NCBI RefSeq assembly: GCF_009730915.1
Contig: NC_052483.1
Location: 2,790,001-2,854,000, forward strand
DNA: 64,000 nucleotides
Direction: 5' to 3'
From: Dioscorea cayenensis subsp. rotundata
Lineage: Eukaryota > Streptophyta > Magnoliopsida > Dioscoreales > Dioscoreaceae
This document shows positions 51,866-62,889 of this stretch, piece after piece. Position numbers and translations under genes: made by a program. The number at the start of each line of letters is the position of its first letter. The first letter of the stretch is position 1. Under the pieces are notes generated by a model, which had not been told where the DNA came from, made no database searches, and saw only the letters and a program-made list of their open reading frames with translations.

Positions 51866-52300
51866 TCATGTCTCCTCCTCCGCCAAAGCAGCCAAGATCA
51901 TGCCTCCTCCGCCAAAGCAAAAGCCTGACGCCGGAGTTGCAGCCCGAGCTCCTGCAAACGCCGGAAGTTCTATAAGCGTGTATTCGCCTGCGTTCTGGCC
52001 ATCATCTCCGTCCAACCAAACCCTGGTTCTATCTCCAAGACATCACAGGCCAGCAATTCAATCTCTCCTCTCCTAACCTCCTCTCTTTCAGCATTCAAGT
52101 CACCATCTCTTCTCTCAACCCCAACGACAACGTCGGCATTTACTACGATCGTCTCGACTCCTTCGTCTTCTACAAAAACCAGCAAATCACCCTCGCCACC
52201 TCTCTCCCCACTGGCTTCCAGGTTCCCCCAATTCCCATCTCTATTTTCCCTAATTTCATTCTCAGAAATCAAAATCTCTATTTTCTTCTTTTTAAAAAAA
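51866..52300 (+). pseudogene. NDR1/HIN1-like (NHL, LEA_2) gene fragment inside the Harbinger element
   Basis: 52009-52221 translates without stops to RPTKPWFYLQD, FNLSSPNLLSFSIQVTISS, NPNDNVGIYYDRLD and YKNQQITLATSLPTGFQ, the start of the LEA_2 domain of NHL proteins. The region just upstream (KFYKRVFACVLAII in another frame) fits the part preceding the membrane helix, with the helix-coding DNA shortened and the frame lost. GGCTTCCAG is followed by GTTCCCCC, possibly an intron. A 30-bp partial duplication (AAGATCATGYCTCCTCC) lies at 51866-51925. NHL proteins are membrane-anchored and linked to defence and senescence; this copy lacks its C-terminal half. Confidence 0.78.
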
Positions 52301-53473
52301 AATTAATAATTTGGGAGCACAATGATACCCTAAATTTCATTCTCAGCCAATGATATATCAATGTGGTCACCGTATTTAGAAGGATCAATGGTACCAATAT
52401 CTCAGAAATCCAATAGTTTCTGAAATATATATAATATATATTCCCCTTTTGTTTTTGTGATTGGATTGGTTATGATGGAAAGAAAGGAATCTGGAAGAAA
52501 GTTGAGCGGTGGAATGTTGATAAAGATGTGGTGGAATTGGATGGGTAAAGCAGGAATCTTGATTGGGTTTTGGTTTGATTTATTTATTTATTTTTCTATA
52601 GTTTCTTTTTGATATTCTTGATTGTGATGCATTTTATCTTCTTTTCCTGCTTGCTTTTGTGATAGATGAGGAGCCTGTTTAGATGTTTCAAGGATTTAAG
52701 AAGATTAGGAGTTGCTGGTTCTCATGCTTTTAGATGCATTTTGCTGTTCATCTTTTTTCTTCTGAACATCACTGCTTTTTCTTTTTCAATTGTGTGGGCA
52801 TTCATGATGAAAAGGAATAAATTTGAGATTATGGGATTGCAAGTATTACAATAATTTGGTGGTATATATATATATATATATATATAGTATTGGCTCAACA
52901 GGATAGTAGATGGATGGAAAACATGCTGTCAAACTCAATCTGCTACTTGTTTCATTAATTTTCATGCAAAAAAGGCTACAGTAACAGTGTTTATTCCAAA
53001 CTATTAGTTGAGATCACATTAATTGAGGAGAATTAACAAATACCAAAAATAAAATGTGTCCCAAATGATTCTGAAAGTTGTTAGTTAACTAAATAACATA
53101 TAATCTAATTCTATTATTTTATGACATAAAATTGTCATTATGTGCTTAGATAGCTCACCATAGTTTAACAAAATTGGATCAGAGGCTCATGGAATTAGCA
53201 TGATAGTGTGTGTGTGAAGTTTAAAAATTTTAAATTGATTCTAAAACTTTAATGGTGTGTTTGGTTTTATAAAATATAGAAATCAAACAGTAAATTACTT
53301 TGAAGCATGTGTTCCATATTGAGATTAATAATACAATTAATGTCTTTGTTTCTTCCTTGTTCTTTTGCTTTGAAGATATGGAAATAATGAAAAGCATCTT
53401 TTGAATATAGTGCTGAGGCATTTTTGCTGCAGAATATACAGCCTATCAATTACAAGCTATCAAATACTATCTT
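52301..53473. other. Non-coding interior of the Harbinger element
   Basis: Contains a TA run (52864-52886) and AT-rich DNA; a 62-residue frame at 52666-52854 is hydrophobic and unconvincing. No gene supported. Confidence 0.5.
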
Positions 53474-54545
53474 ATGGCAACTGAAGGTGTGGCAAGTGAA
53501 GGAAGACATGAAAGTAGGGCAAAGTGGAATGAAATTCACAAGGCTCACCTAGTAAAGTTATTGGGTGAGTATAATACTCCTGCATACCGTTCACAAAATG
53601 GATGGACCAAAGAAGCATGGAACAAGATGGTACGTGACATGATAACCAAGTTTTCCAATCCAAGCATCACCACAAGCCAAATCAAAGCATTAGAACAAGA
53701 GTTGAAATAAACCTACAAGCTTCTAAAAGGGTTTTCTGAATTAAGTGGCTTTGGATGGGATTATGAAAGACACATTGTATCGGCTCCTGATGATGTTTGG
53801 GCACCACTACTAGAGGTATGTACATAAATAATGAATGATTTCATTAATTACAACCATCTAATTTGGAAAAATCAAACAGAGGAATAAGGATGCAAGGAAG
53901 TGGCATACTAGACTGTTTCCATATTTTACAGCTTTGCAGGAGGTTTATGAGGGTAAGCATATATTTTCAAATATGTTACTCTTATAAAGTTTAATGCTAC
54001 TAACGTATTATATATTTAAAATATAGGGAGATATGCTGAAGGCAAACGATCTCGTGGTATAGAAGATTATGAAGATATTTCTCAATCACCAGTGCACACC
54101 CCAAGTCCAAGTGTTTTTACTCCAAACGATTCGAGGCACCCATCACCTATACACGAGACTGAGATGATGATATCATGCAAGTGGAACCTCCTAGTTCTCA
54201 ACCACGGAATCCTCAAACTCAAAGTTCAAGCAATGAAATTCTTCGGGGAATAAGAGATCAAGATGGGCAAAGAAGAAAAAGGGAGAGAAAAGGGAAAAGG
54301 CCTCAATAGTCATCATTCAAAATGGACAAGTACATTGCATTTCGAGAGCGCGAGAACAAAGAATATCTAGAAGTTCTCAAGGGCACTCAAGTAGTGGAAA
54401 AGCACACAATAGAAGATTGCATGAAGGTGTTCAACCAAATGAGTGGCATTTTCACTGAAGAGGAAATGTTCAAAGCTACTTAAATTTTCATTAAAGATAA
54501 AAGTTATCGTGAACTCTTTCTATGTCTTCAAGAAGATCATTGAGT
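53474..54545 (+). pseudogene. Harbinger ORF1: Myb/SANT-like DNA-binding protein, broken
   Basis: The frame starts MATEGVASEGRHESRAKW and contains the Myb/SANT-like domain found beside PIF/Harbinger transposases (NGWTKEAWNKMVRDM, then GFGWDYERHIVSAPDDVW). A TAA stops it at 53710 in the middle of the domain. The homology continues after introns at 53816-53880 and 53956-54026 (KWHTRLFPYF, then RYAEGKRSRG). A one-base shift near 54163, a TAG near 54308 and a TAA at 54481 break the rest. The protein would normally help the transposase enter the nucleus and bind the element ends. Confidence 0.83.
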
Positions 54546-54963
54546 GCCATGGCTCAAAATAATGTTTACCAAAATTGACTAAGAGATGAACATGAACTTG
54601 TTTTGATTATGAACTTGTAATTTTGAACCTGTTAAATATCCTTTTCTTGTTTGTACTTGTTATGGGAATCTTTTTCATTATGTACCTGTTGAATATACTT
54701 ATTCATAAACTTGTTGAATATAATTTTTTGTATGATTGTTAAATATCCTTTTCTTTTTCTAGTTGTTATGAGAATGTTTTGATTTTAGGTATTTTTTTGC
54801 CATTAATTTGTTAAGTATCCTTTTGTCGTGTAATATACTATGTAATGCTATTCAGGATAGGCATTCAAGATCCAAACTTTCAGATTCTTTGCCATTAATT
54901 TCATTCATTCAAAAGAACTCGGCGATACAATGTCTAAGAAACAATTTTATAATTACCACAAAC
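54546..54963. other. Spacer between convergent Harbinger genes
   Basis: Imperfect repeats of TGTTAAATATCCTTTTCTT-type sequence; no gene. Confidence 0.5.
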
Positions 54964-56225
54964 CTATTGTCTACCTCGGCAATAGCTACAATAATCATTC
55001 CATATTTGCATTGCTATTTCATCTCTTTTACGAGCACCTGCATTTCGCTCAGAGTTCATGGTGTCAACATCTTCTCCGTATGACTCATCTCCATTAGGAA
55101 CAATAGTTTCTTCAGCTTCACTATCAAAATCCTCAACAACATCTGTACCGTTATGTATACGGATGAAGTTATGCAACATGGAAGCAGCAACTACTATATC
55201 AGTTTGAGAGTCGATTGGATGAAAAATTGCTACTTTAAGTATCGGAAATCTCATCTTCAAAATACCGATGATGCATTCAACATGATTCCTTAATGACGCA
55301 TGTCGTAAATTAAATAGTTCTTTATAATTGGTCGGTCTAGATTGCCCTCGACCTTGCTTCTGCAAATGGTAACGGACACCTCTATATGTGGAGCAATAAA
55401 ATTCGGGGTATTAGCATATCCTACATCTACAAGATAATATTTACCCTTGGGACTTCAAAACCTTGTTCAATCGAACGTTGGAGAATCCTAGCATCAGAAG
55501 CAGATCCTTCCCACCCACCTCGTACATATACAAAACGAAGATCAAAATCACATGCGACTATAACATTCTGTGATAGTGTTTGCTTCTTGTTTCTGTAAGG
55601 ATCTTGTTTATCCAAAGAAATCGTGATAGGAATATGTGTTCCATCAATAGCACCAACACAATCCTAAAAAATAAATAAACATATAAACATTTACAACAAC
55701 AAAAAAAACACAATAAAATTCATAATATATAGCTTTGCCTACCTTGAAATATGGGAAAAATTTTCGGGTATTCAGAATAACTGGTGATGTTATTGTCGAT
55801 GGAGGTTCTATGTATTCACGAGCAAGTCGATTAACAGCTTTAAGTACTTTACTAAAATATCGACTAATCGTTTCTGCAGAATGCTGAAATCGCTCTTGCA
55901 CATCACAGTTACTAGCATTATGAGCAAGAGTGTACATAAACATTGCTAATTGCTCCTCAACTGTTGTCCGTTTTGAGTTGCAAAGGAGCGATTTTTCTCT
56001 TAAACAATCAACCAATGCTTGAAATATATGAGGCTCCATACGAAATTCTCTTTTGCAACGTTCCTCATGACCTTCAAGAATTTCTTGTACATAAGCAACA
56101 CCTGTAAGAATGGATGTGTGATGTTCTACATTTGTGGAAGTTGATGGACATTCTCTTGACCATTAGCTAAGCATTAATAGATCATCTTCTTCATTTTTTT
56201 CCCTCCAAAGATTTAAGGAATCCAT
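54964..56225 (-). pseudogene. Harbinger DDE transposase (HARBI1-like), broken
   Basis: From the ATG at 56225 the frame has an early TAA (56163-56165). Then MEPHIFQALVDCLREKSLLC and FQHSAETISRYFSKVLKAV give the N-terminal part, to an intron after FFPYFK (about 55666-55743). The catalytic part follows: GAIDGTHIPITI (first Asp), GWEGSASDARIL (second Asp), and RNHVECIIGILKMRFPIL (Glu). Small indels near 55445 and 55390 shift the frame between the second Asp and the Glu. All three catalytic residues survive, but no full-length enzyme can be made. Confidence 0.87.
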
Positions 56226-57097
56226 GGTGAAACAATGGTTAGAACTATGAATTTTTCAACTTAAGAAAAAGAACAGTATGTGTATAATGCAAAGGAATCA
56301 TGTGTATAAATAGGGGAAAGTGATAACTACTATAATTATAACGGCTATATTTACAATGACTATATTCAAACGGCTATTTTTCAAATTTGAATTCTCAACG
56401 GTAATTTTTATTATACCATATTTTTTTATTTTGCAAAACAAACACTCATTCTGGAAGAAAAAAAATATGTAATAATTTTTGTAATAATTTTTTATTTTGT
56501 TACCCAAACATCTGTAGGAATAAAATCTGCCATAATTTCTGTAATAATCGGTTCCACTTCCTATATAATAAAATTATGCCATATTTTTTTATTTTGCATC
56601 CAAACAGGTCCTAAGTGTTATTATGTAACATTATATAAAGAAATATGTAGAAGTGTGTGGGTTTTTCTAGACTTATATCCATAATCCTAGAAGAAGAGAA
56701 GGAAATTTCTAAAAAAAGGGGAGAAGGCTAGATATTTTGATAGAGTTGTATAGAGAGTTGTAGAATACTCTGGAGGGTTAATTATAGCCGTCAGATCGAA
56801 TCAATCTCCATCGTCCATTGAGAAGATGGAGTGCTATAAATACCCCCTTAACCAAGCATCCAAGAAGTGTTGTAAGCATTGGAGTTCTTAAGTAGAATAT
56901 TAAGTTTACTCAAGAAGCTTTTTGTTAAGTTCTCTTCCTAAGCCTTAGTAAGTTTTAAAGCTCCTTTGAGTTCTTTGGTAGGCAAACCAAAGCAAAGGAA
57001 GGAGTTGGTTGAACTTGATCAAGGAAAGTGATTTAGTGCCAGCACATAACGCTAGTGAAAGTCCATGTCAGTGACAATTATTGGTGGTAGGTGGCAC

Positions 57098-57798
57098 CAA
57101 CCCCTTAATGTGAGACCTTGGATCAAATTGATCATAGCTATTCATTTGGTAGGTAAGGGCCTATATAAACCCTCCATGACACATTGTAAAAACACACAAA
57201 AAGAGTTTTGTTACAAGCCTTGATAATAGAAGAAGAGTTTTTTCTCATTAGTTTGATTATTTACTTGTATTCTTGCATACTTTAATTCTTGGTTTACTAT
57301 ATTTGACATGTCTTTCATTTTCATACTTGCAAGTTGTATTTTTAAGTAAGCAAAGGGCAAAGACTGCCATGGTCGAATAGAATGGCAGATAGAACCTTGA
57401 ACTTTGAACAAATACCGACTAAGGGCCGCACAGAATCTTGAATGAAAGAACAAGGCAGCCTTCTCCAGCGTTGGTCGGTATTTGGTCAAAGTTCAAAGTT
57501 CTATCCGGCGTTCTATTCGACCAAGACAATATTCTCCCTTTGGTTACTTAAAAAATACAACTTGCAAGTATGAAAATGAAAGATTTGGCAAATATAGTAA
57601 AGCAATAATTAAAGTATGTAAGAACACAAGTAAATAATCAAACTAATGAGAAGAAACTCTTCTTCGATTATCAAGGTTTGTAACAAAGCTCTTCTTGTGT
57701 GTTTTTACAAAGTATCAATGGAGGGCTTATACAGGCTCTTACCTACTAAATGAATGGTTATGATCAATTTCGATTAAAAGTACTCACATTAGGGGTTG
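57098..57798. repeat. Palindrome: two 0.32-kb inverted arms, 54-bp loop
   Basis: 57098-57419 and 57474-57798 are reverse complements at roughly 90 percent identity. The ends are CAACCCCTTAATGTGAG and CTCACATTAGGGGTTG. Each arm contains an LTR-promoter-like stretch (GGATCAAATTGATCATAGC...CCTATATAAACCC), so the arms may be LTR or foldback-element sequence in opposite orientation. Flanks read AGGTGGCAC and AGGTGACAC at slightly different distances, too uncertain for a target duplication. Confidence 0.88.
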
Positions 57799-57801
57799 AT
57801 G

Positions 57802-58140
57802 TAGAGGTGACACGGGCCGTCCCGGAAAAACCGCCCGGCCGATGCCATCTCACCGGTTCAATGACCCCGAGGCCGGTTCAATGACCCGACGGGCGGTTAA
57901 TGACCGTGAACCGCCCGTACTATAGACGAGCGCTCACGGGTTGGAGTTTTCCCGACCCGTGACCCGGCGGGTCAACTCGCCGGGTCAAAACCCGGTTTGG
58001 GCCCGGCGGGCCGGGTCAAACCCGGTTTAATGTTATTGTTTTTTTTTTAATACTAGTGCATGTTGGTCATGGGATTTGAACTCATGATCTTGAACTTAGA
58101 TAGCAAAAAGCCAACCACTTGAGCTACAATTTGCTTAAAA
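57802..58140. mobile_element. hAT-like element end with internal tRNA-like segment
   Basis: TAGAGGTGACACGGGCCG at 57802 resembles the terminus TAGTGGTGTCAAATGGGCCG of the hAT element at 5954. It is followed by about 220 bp of CCGGGT/CGGGCC-rich DNA. 58065-58130 read on the minus strand has TAGCTCAAGTGG and GAGTTCAAATCCC, like pol III A and B boxes about 44 bases apart. The other end must lie beyond the gap or be lost. Confidence 0.55.
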
Positions 58141-58912
58141 TATTTATTGGAAAAAATTATATATAGATAGATGGAGGATATGGATCAAAATATTTTACAT
58201 ATATATTTAATTTATAAAAAATTAAGAAACTATATAATAAATTAAAAAATTATAAAAATCAATTAGTAAAATATCAAATTATCAAACAATAAATTTTCAT
58301 AAATATTTTTTTAAAAATAATTATTTTGTTAATCGTCTTTTTAAACTCTATAAAGTATTTGAGTCCTCTACATATCTGTACACTCTTAAACTCTCTTTAA
58401 AATAAGCGACTCTTTATTTATCACATATATATTAGATTATTTTGTTTCAATTTATAAAATAAAAAAATAAAAAAATACAAAAAAATTGTTTTTTTAAATT
58501 ATGTATATCAATTTATAAAAAAATATATTAGTAAAAAGAATATCTTTTGAATAATAGTTAACATCATATTATTTTTGATTTGTAATTTTTTTCCAACGAT
58601 AACATGATAAAGCACAATAATAACCCTATAGTTATAGACTAAAATGAAATCTGAGAGCCCAACCCTAATTATAATAAATAAATAAAGTTGATGATAACTT
58701 CAATTTAAAAATAAAAAAATACTATTGATATATACATTTTGTTGCACTTAAAAAGGTGTCTTAATAATTTAATTTGATAGATAAATAAATAAAAAAATGT
58801 AGCTTTTTATCTTTTTAAAAATTATTTTTGATATGTCTTAAAAATTTTTCAAGTTATTATTATAAATTATTTTAAATTTTTTTGTTGTTTTAAAAATATT
58901 TTTGAATTCTTT
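58141..58912. other. AT-rich DNA before the assembly gap
   Basis: Very AT-rich, no gene or repeat recognised. Confidence 0.5.
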
Positions 58913-59912
58913 NNNNNNNNNNNNNNNNNNNNNNNNNNNNNNNNNNNNNNNNNNNNNNNNNNNNNNNNNNNNNNNNNNNNNNNNNNNNNNNNNNNNNNNN
59001 NNNNNNNNNNNNNNNNNNNNNNNNNNNNNNNNNNNNNNNNNNNNNNNNNNNNNNNNNNNNNNNNNNNNNNNNNNNNNNNNNNNNNNNNNNNNNNNNNNNN
59101 NNNNNNNNNNNNNNNNNNNNNNNNNNNNNNNNNNNNNNNNNNNNNNNNNNNNNNNNNNNNNNNNNNNNNNNNNNNNNNNNNNNNNNNNNNNNNNNNNNNN
59201 NNNNNNNNNNNNNNNNNNNNNNNNNNNNNNNNNNNNNNNNNNNNNNNNNNNNNNNNNNNNNNNNNNNNNNNNNNNNNNNNNNNNNNNNNNNNNNNNNNNN
59301 NNNNNNNNNNNNNNNNNNNNNNNNNNNNNNNNNNNNNNNNNNNNNNNNNNNNNNNNNNNNNNNNNNNNNNNNNNNNNNNNNNNNNNNNNNNNNNNNNNNN
59401 NNNNNNNNNNNNNNNNNNNNNNNNNNNNNNNNNNNNNNNNNNNNNNNNNNNNNNNNNNNNNNNNNNNNNNNNNNNNNNNNNNNNNNNNNNNNNNNNNNNN
59501 NNNNNNNNNNNNNNNNNNNNNNNNNNNNNNNNNNNNNNNNNNNNNNNNNNNNNNNNNNNNNNNNNNNNNNNNNNNNNNNNNNNNNNNNNNNNNNNNNNNN
59601 NNNNNNNNNNNNNNNNNNNNNNNNNNNNNNNNNNNNNNNNNNNNNNNNNNNNNNNNNNNNNNNNNNNNNNNNNNNNNNNNNNNNNNNNNNNNNNNNNNNN
59701 NNNNNNNNNNNNNNNNNNNNNNNNNNNNNNNNNNNNNNNNNNNNNNNNNNNNNNNNNNNNNNNNNNNNNNNNNNNNNNNNNNNNNNNNNNNNNNNNNNNN
59801 NNNNNNNNNNNNNNNNNNNNNNNNNNNNNNNNNNNNNNNNNNNNNNNNNNNNNNNNNNNNNNNNNNNNNNNNNNNNNNNNNNNNNNNNNNNNNNNNNNNN
59901 NNNNNNNNNNNN
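58913..59912. other. Assembly gap (1000 N)
   Basis: Exactly 1000 N, a standard placeholder for a gap of unknown size. Open frames running through it are artefacts. Confidence 0.99.
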
Positions 59913-59939
59913 AGTGTACTTTCACCATTGAACTCAAGA

Positions 59940-62889
59940 CTTGATGTTACCATGTGAGTTGGTTTCCACCATTGGTAATTATGATTTTATGGGCTTCAAT
60001 CCCATCCCCTTGATGTTTTTAATAATTATATCCCTTTGTCAACTTTCGTCAAAGGATCCTGCAAGATTTAATCTTAGACCGTATATAATTAATCGAAATT
60101 ACCCCACTTATAATCAACTCTTTTACAAAGCTATGTCTTAGTCCAATATGTCGGGATTTTCCATTATAAACTTGGCTATAAGCCTTGAAAGTGTAGACTG
60201 ATTATCACAATGTATAGATATTGGTGCCACCGCTCGGGCCAGACAGGGAATTTCAAGCAATAGATCCCTAAAGCCATTCCAGGCTCTCACAGCCATGGCA
60301 GCCAGCCTGCGAGAAACCCAGATGCCATGGTGGAGTCTGCAGAGGAGCATGCCCTGCCTTTCGATCCCCAAGAAATAGTGCACTACGAAGTGTGGTTCCA
60401 CATCCACTGGTAGGAAGCGTAAGGATCCTCAGCGTGTGATTTCTACTCCAACTAGAGATTCGTATATCCTTCTAAATTTAGTGTTGGATTACCACTTATA
60501 AATTAGATTATAATTTATCGTCTCCTCTCACATTTTAATACTCTATACACAGCATGCCAGCTGCATTACACTTGACTACTTTGTGTGATTCTAGACAATC
60601 ATGTTCCACGTTCGAATAATGGTGTCCACATGGGACAACAATTAGAATACTCAAACTTTAAGATTTTCTTCGCAATGTAATGAGCTTTGGGACATACTAA
60701 GATAATTGTTATCCTTAATTACTTTAATGTGCCTAGGAATGATATCTTCAGCTTCTCCCAGTATCTCTTTCATGTGCGTTGTTTAGACAAGAATCCCTTT
60801 GTTTCTATACACCTCACTGATATCGAGTGCCAAATATTAACATGTCATCTACATATACAAATTTTAGCTTATACCTTTTCACAGTAATTAAACTTACTAT
60901 AGACACATTTGGTCGGATCTCATTAATTTTAAACCCCATTTTGGCTAGAATCACTTCACAAATTTTGATGCCACGCTGAGGGCCTGCTTAGCCCACAAAG
61001 AGACTCTAATTAATTTTACACACTTTGTGTGTCTCTGCACTGCGAACAACAAACCTTCCGGTTGTTTCCATATACACTTCTTCTTCCAATTTCCATTAAG
61101 GAAGGTCGTTTTGACATCCATTTGATGTATTACAAGATTGTACATTGAAAGCAATTAAGCTATAAGCACTTTAATAGGTAGTAATTCTTGCAACGTGGCA
61201 TAGTGTGTCAAAATAATCTATTCCTTCCTTTTGTAAACTCTCTAGCAACTAATCTTGCTTTTAAATTTATCAATAGTTCCGCTCCATTTTATATTTCTCT
61301 TTTGAAAATCCATTTACAAACAATTGGTTGTTTAGGAAACCAGGTGATGATCAATCTAGTTTCATGTTTTATTCATTGGCTGAGTCCATTTCATCTTGTA
61401 TGGCTTCTTTCCGGGTACAGGCTGCATCTTGAGATTCTCATAGCCCTCTTCCAAAATGTTTCAGGATCACCTTCTATATTAAAACAAATTGGTGCCTGAC
61501 TCTTGAATTTTTCTTACTTGTTCCCTTCAATAAGTGAACATGGAAGCAACTCCGCCATATGTTTTTGCCCCTCCTAACTCTTAGGTCCTTCGAGGGTTCT
61601 ACTTTCTAATGTATCATTAGCAGCCATTATCCTCCTAGATTGCATCTGTTATTTGAATATAACATGTCCTTTGGCCTAGGAATAGAATTAAATCTAGTTT
61701 TCTTAGAAAATAGCACTATGATCCAATAGCACCTATTTATAGGATAAAGAATCATTTGGTTGAATTACTAGGCACCTACATGCTGCTTTACTCATAGCGT
61801 ATCCTAGGAAGATACATTCAGTTCCTTTCGTTTCACCAAATTTTCTTCCTTTTGGGTTCCCGAAGCTTTTAACCATCGCCCTACTGACCCCAGCTTTAAA
61901 ATAGTTAAGATTGGGCTCTCTCTTCCAAAGTTCATATGGGGGTTATCTTGTTCCTTTATTAGGAACCCTATCATATATATACAAGTGCTAAGCAATGCCA
62001 CCCCATATCACTTGTCAAAAGCAGTAGGATAGCAAAGCGTTTTATCATTTCTTTTAACACCTATTTTTCCTTTTCGCTATACCATTTTTGTTAGAGCGAA
62101 TAAGGCGCATTTCCGATGAATTATGCCAATAGACTCAAAAATATTTTTGGATCATAGTATTCACCTCCTACATCCCAATTCTCAAAACATTTAATAATAG
62201 CTTTCACACTGAAGTTCTACTCTAGCTTTTAAAAATCTTAAATTTTTGTAAAACTTCATCTTTTGAATGCATTAAATAAATATAAACGTATCGAGTGCAA
62301 TCATCAATAAACGTCACAAAATATGCCACCTATAGGTAGGCCAACCATGTAAAATCAGCAAACATCGAATGAATCAATTCTAATATTTTTAGAATTTCTT
62401 TTCACCCTAAGAAAAGATTGTCTTGTTATCTTGAGTTAATATACAAGTAGTCAAGATTCATGTGTTTAGAAGTCATTGGAATTAAATCAAGATTCATCAT
62501 ATCATTTAATTTTCAGTAAAATTAATACGACCCTAAGCGATAATGCCATAAATCACAAGAGTCAATCAAAGTAGAATTATAACTATTATTATTAATTTTA
62601 GCAATGTTCATCTTGAACATGTTCTCACAACAATAACATCTGCCCTACAAACATCCCACCCTTAGAGAGAATAAACTTATCTCCCTCAAAAACGACTTAA
62701 ACTCCAAACTTATTAAGTAAAAGGTATGTAAATTAAATTCTTCCTAACTTCGTGTACATAATACATCTTTCAAAGTAAGAACCTTCCGTAAGTAAAACTC
62801 AATTTCAACTATCCCTTTGCCTTGACTTGGACATTTGAAGCATTCTCCATGTAGAGCACATTTTCATCTTCTTTCCTTGAGTGTCTTGA
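59940..62889 (-). pseudogene. copia integrase, RT and RNase H, broken
   Basis: Integrase C-terminal region is seen at about 61800-62000 (NPHMNFGRESPILTILKLGS). The RT begins near 61390 (KEAIQDEMDS), continues as YNLVIHQMDVKTTFLNG at 61080-61150 and has the catalytic YVDD at 60844-60855. RNase H is seen at 60140-60300 (SIHCDNQSTLSR) and ends with DPLTK near 60050 and a GMGLKP-like end near 59985. None of these segments is in one frame with the next. Confidence 0.82.

Larger units (their letters stand above)
51574..56611. mobile_element. PIF/Harbinger DNA transposon (5.0 kb), inactivated, with captured host fragment
   Basis: The left end is GACCCTATTTGGATAACCC and the right end, inverted, GGACCTGTTTGGATGC. 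Subterminal TTTGGGTAAC and TATGGCATAAT occur near both ends. The target duplication is TAA (51571-51573 and 56612-56614), the 3-bp size of this superfamily. Inside are a decayed SANT/Myb-like gene on plus and a decayed DDE transposase on minus, the standard two-gene set in convergent orientation, plus a segment of an NDR1/HIN1-like host gene near the left end. Confidence 0.85.
51353..57066 (+). mobile_element. LTR-like sequence interrupted by the Harbinger element
   Basis: TGTTACACCCCACATTTTTT starts at about 51353 and the sequence resumes after the Harbinger element at 56615 with GTGTTATTATGTAACATT. The right part carries CCGTCAGATCGAATCAATC and GCTATAAATACCCCC (about 56790-56850), the same promoter arrangement as in the copia LTRs at 14231 and 19981. 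I infer one LTR-type sequence split by the insertion. Its right end is not fixed. Confidence 0.4.

Noticed and set aside
58838..59957. Long open frames across the N run
   Set aside because: They consist of undetermined bases and are not real.
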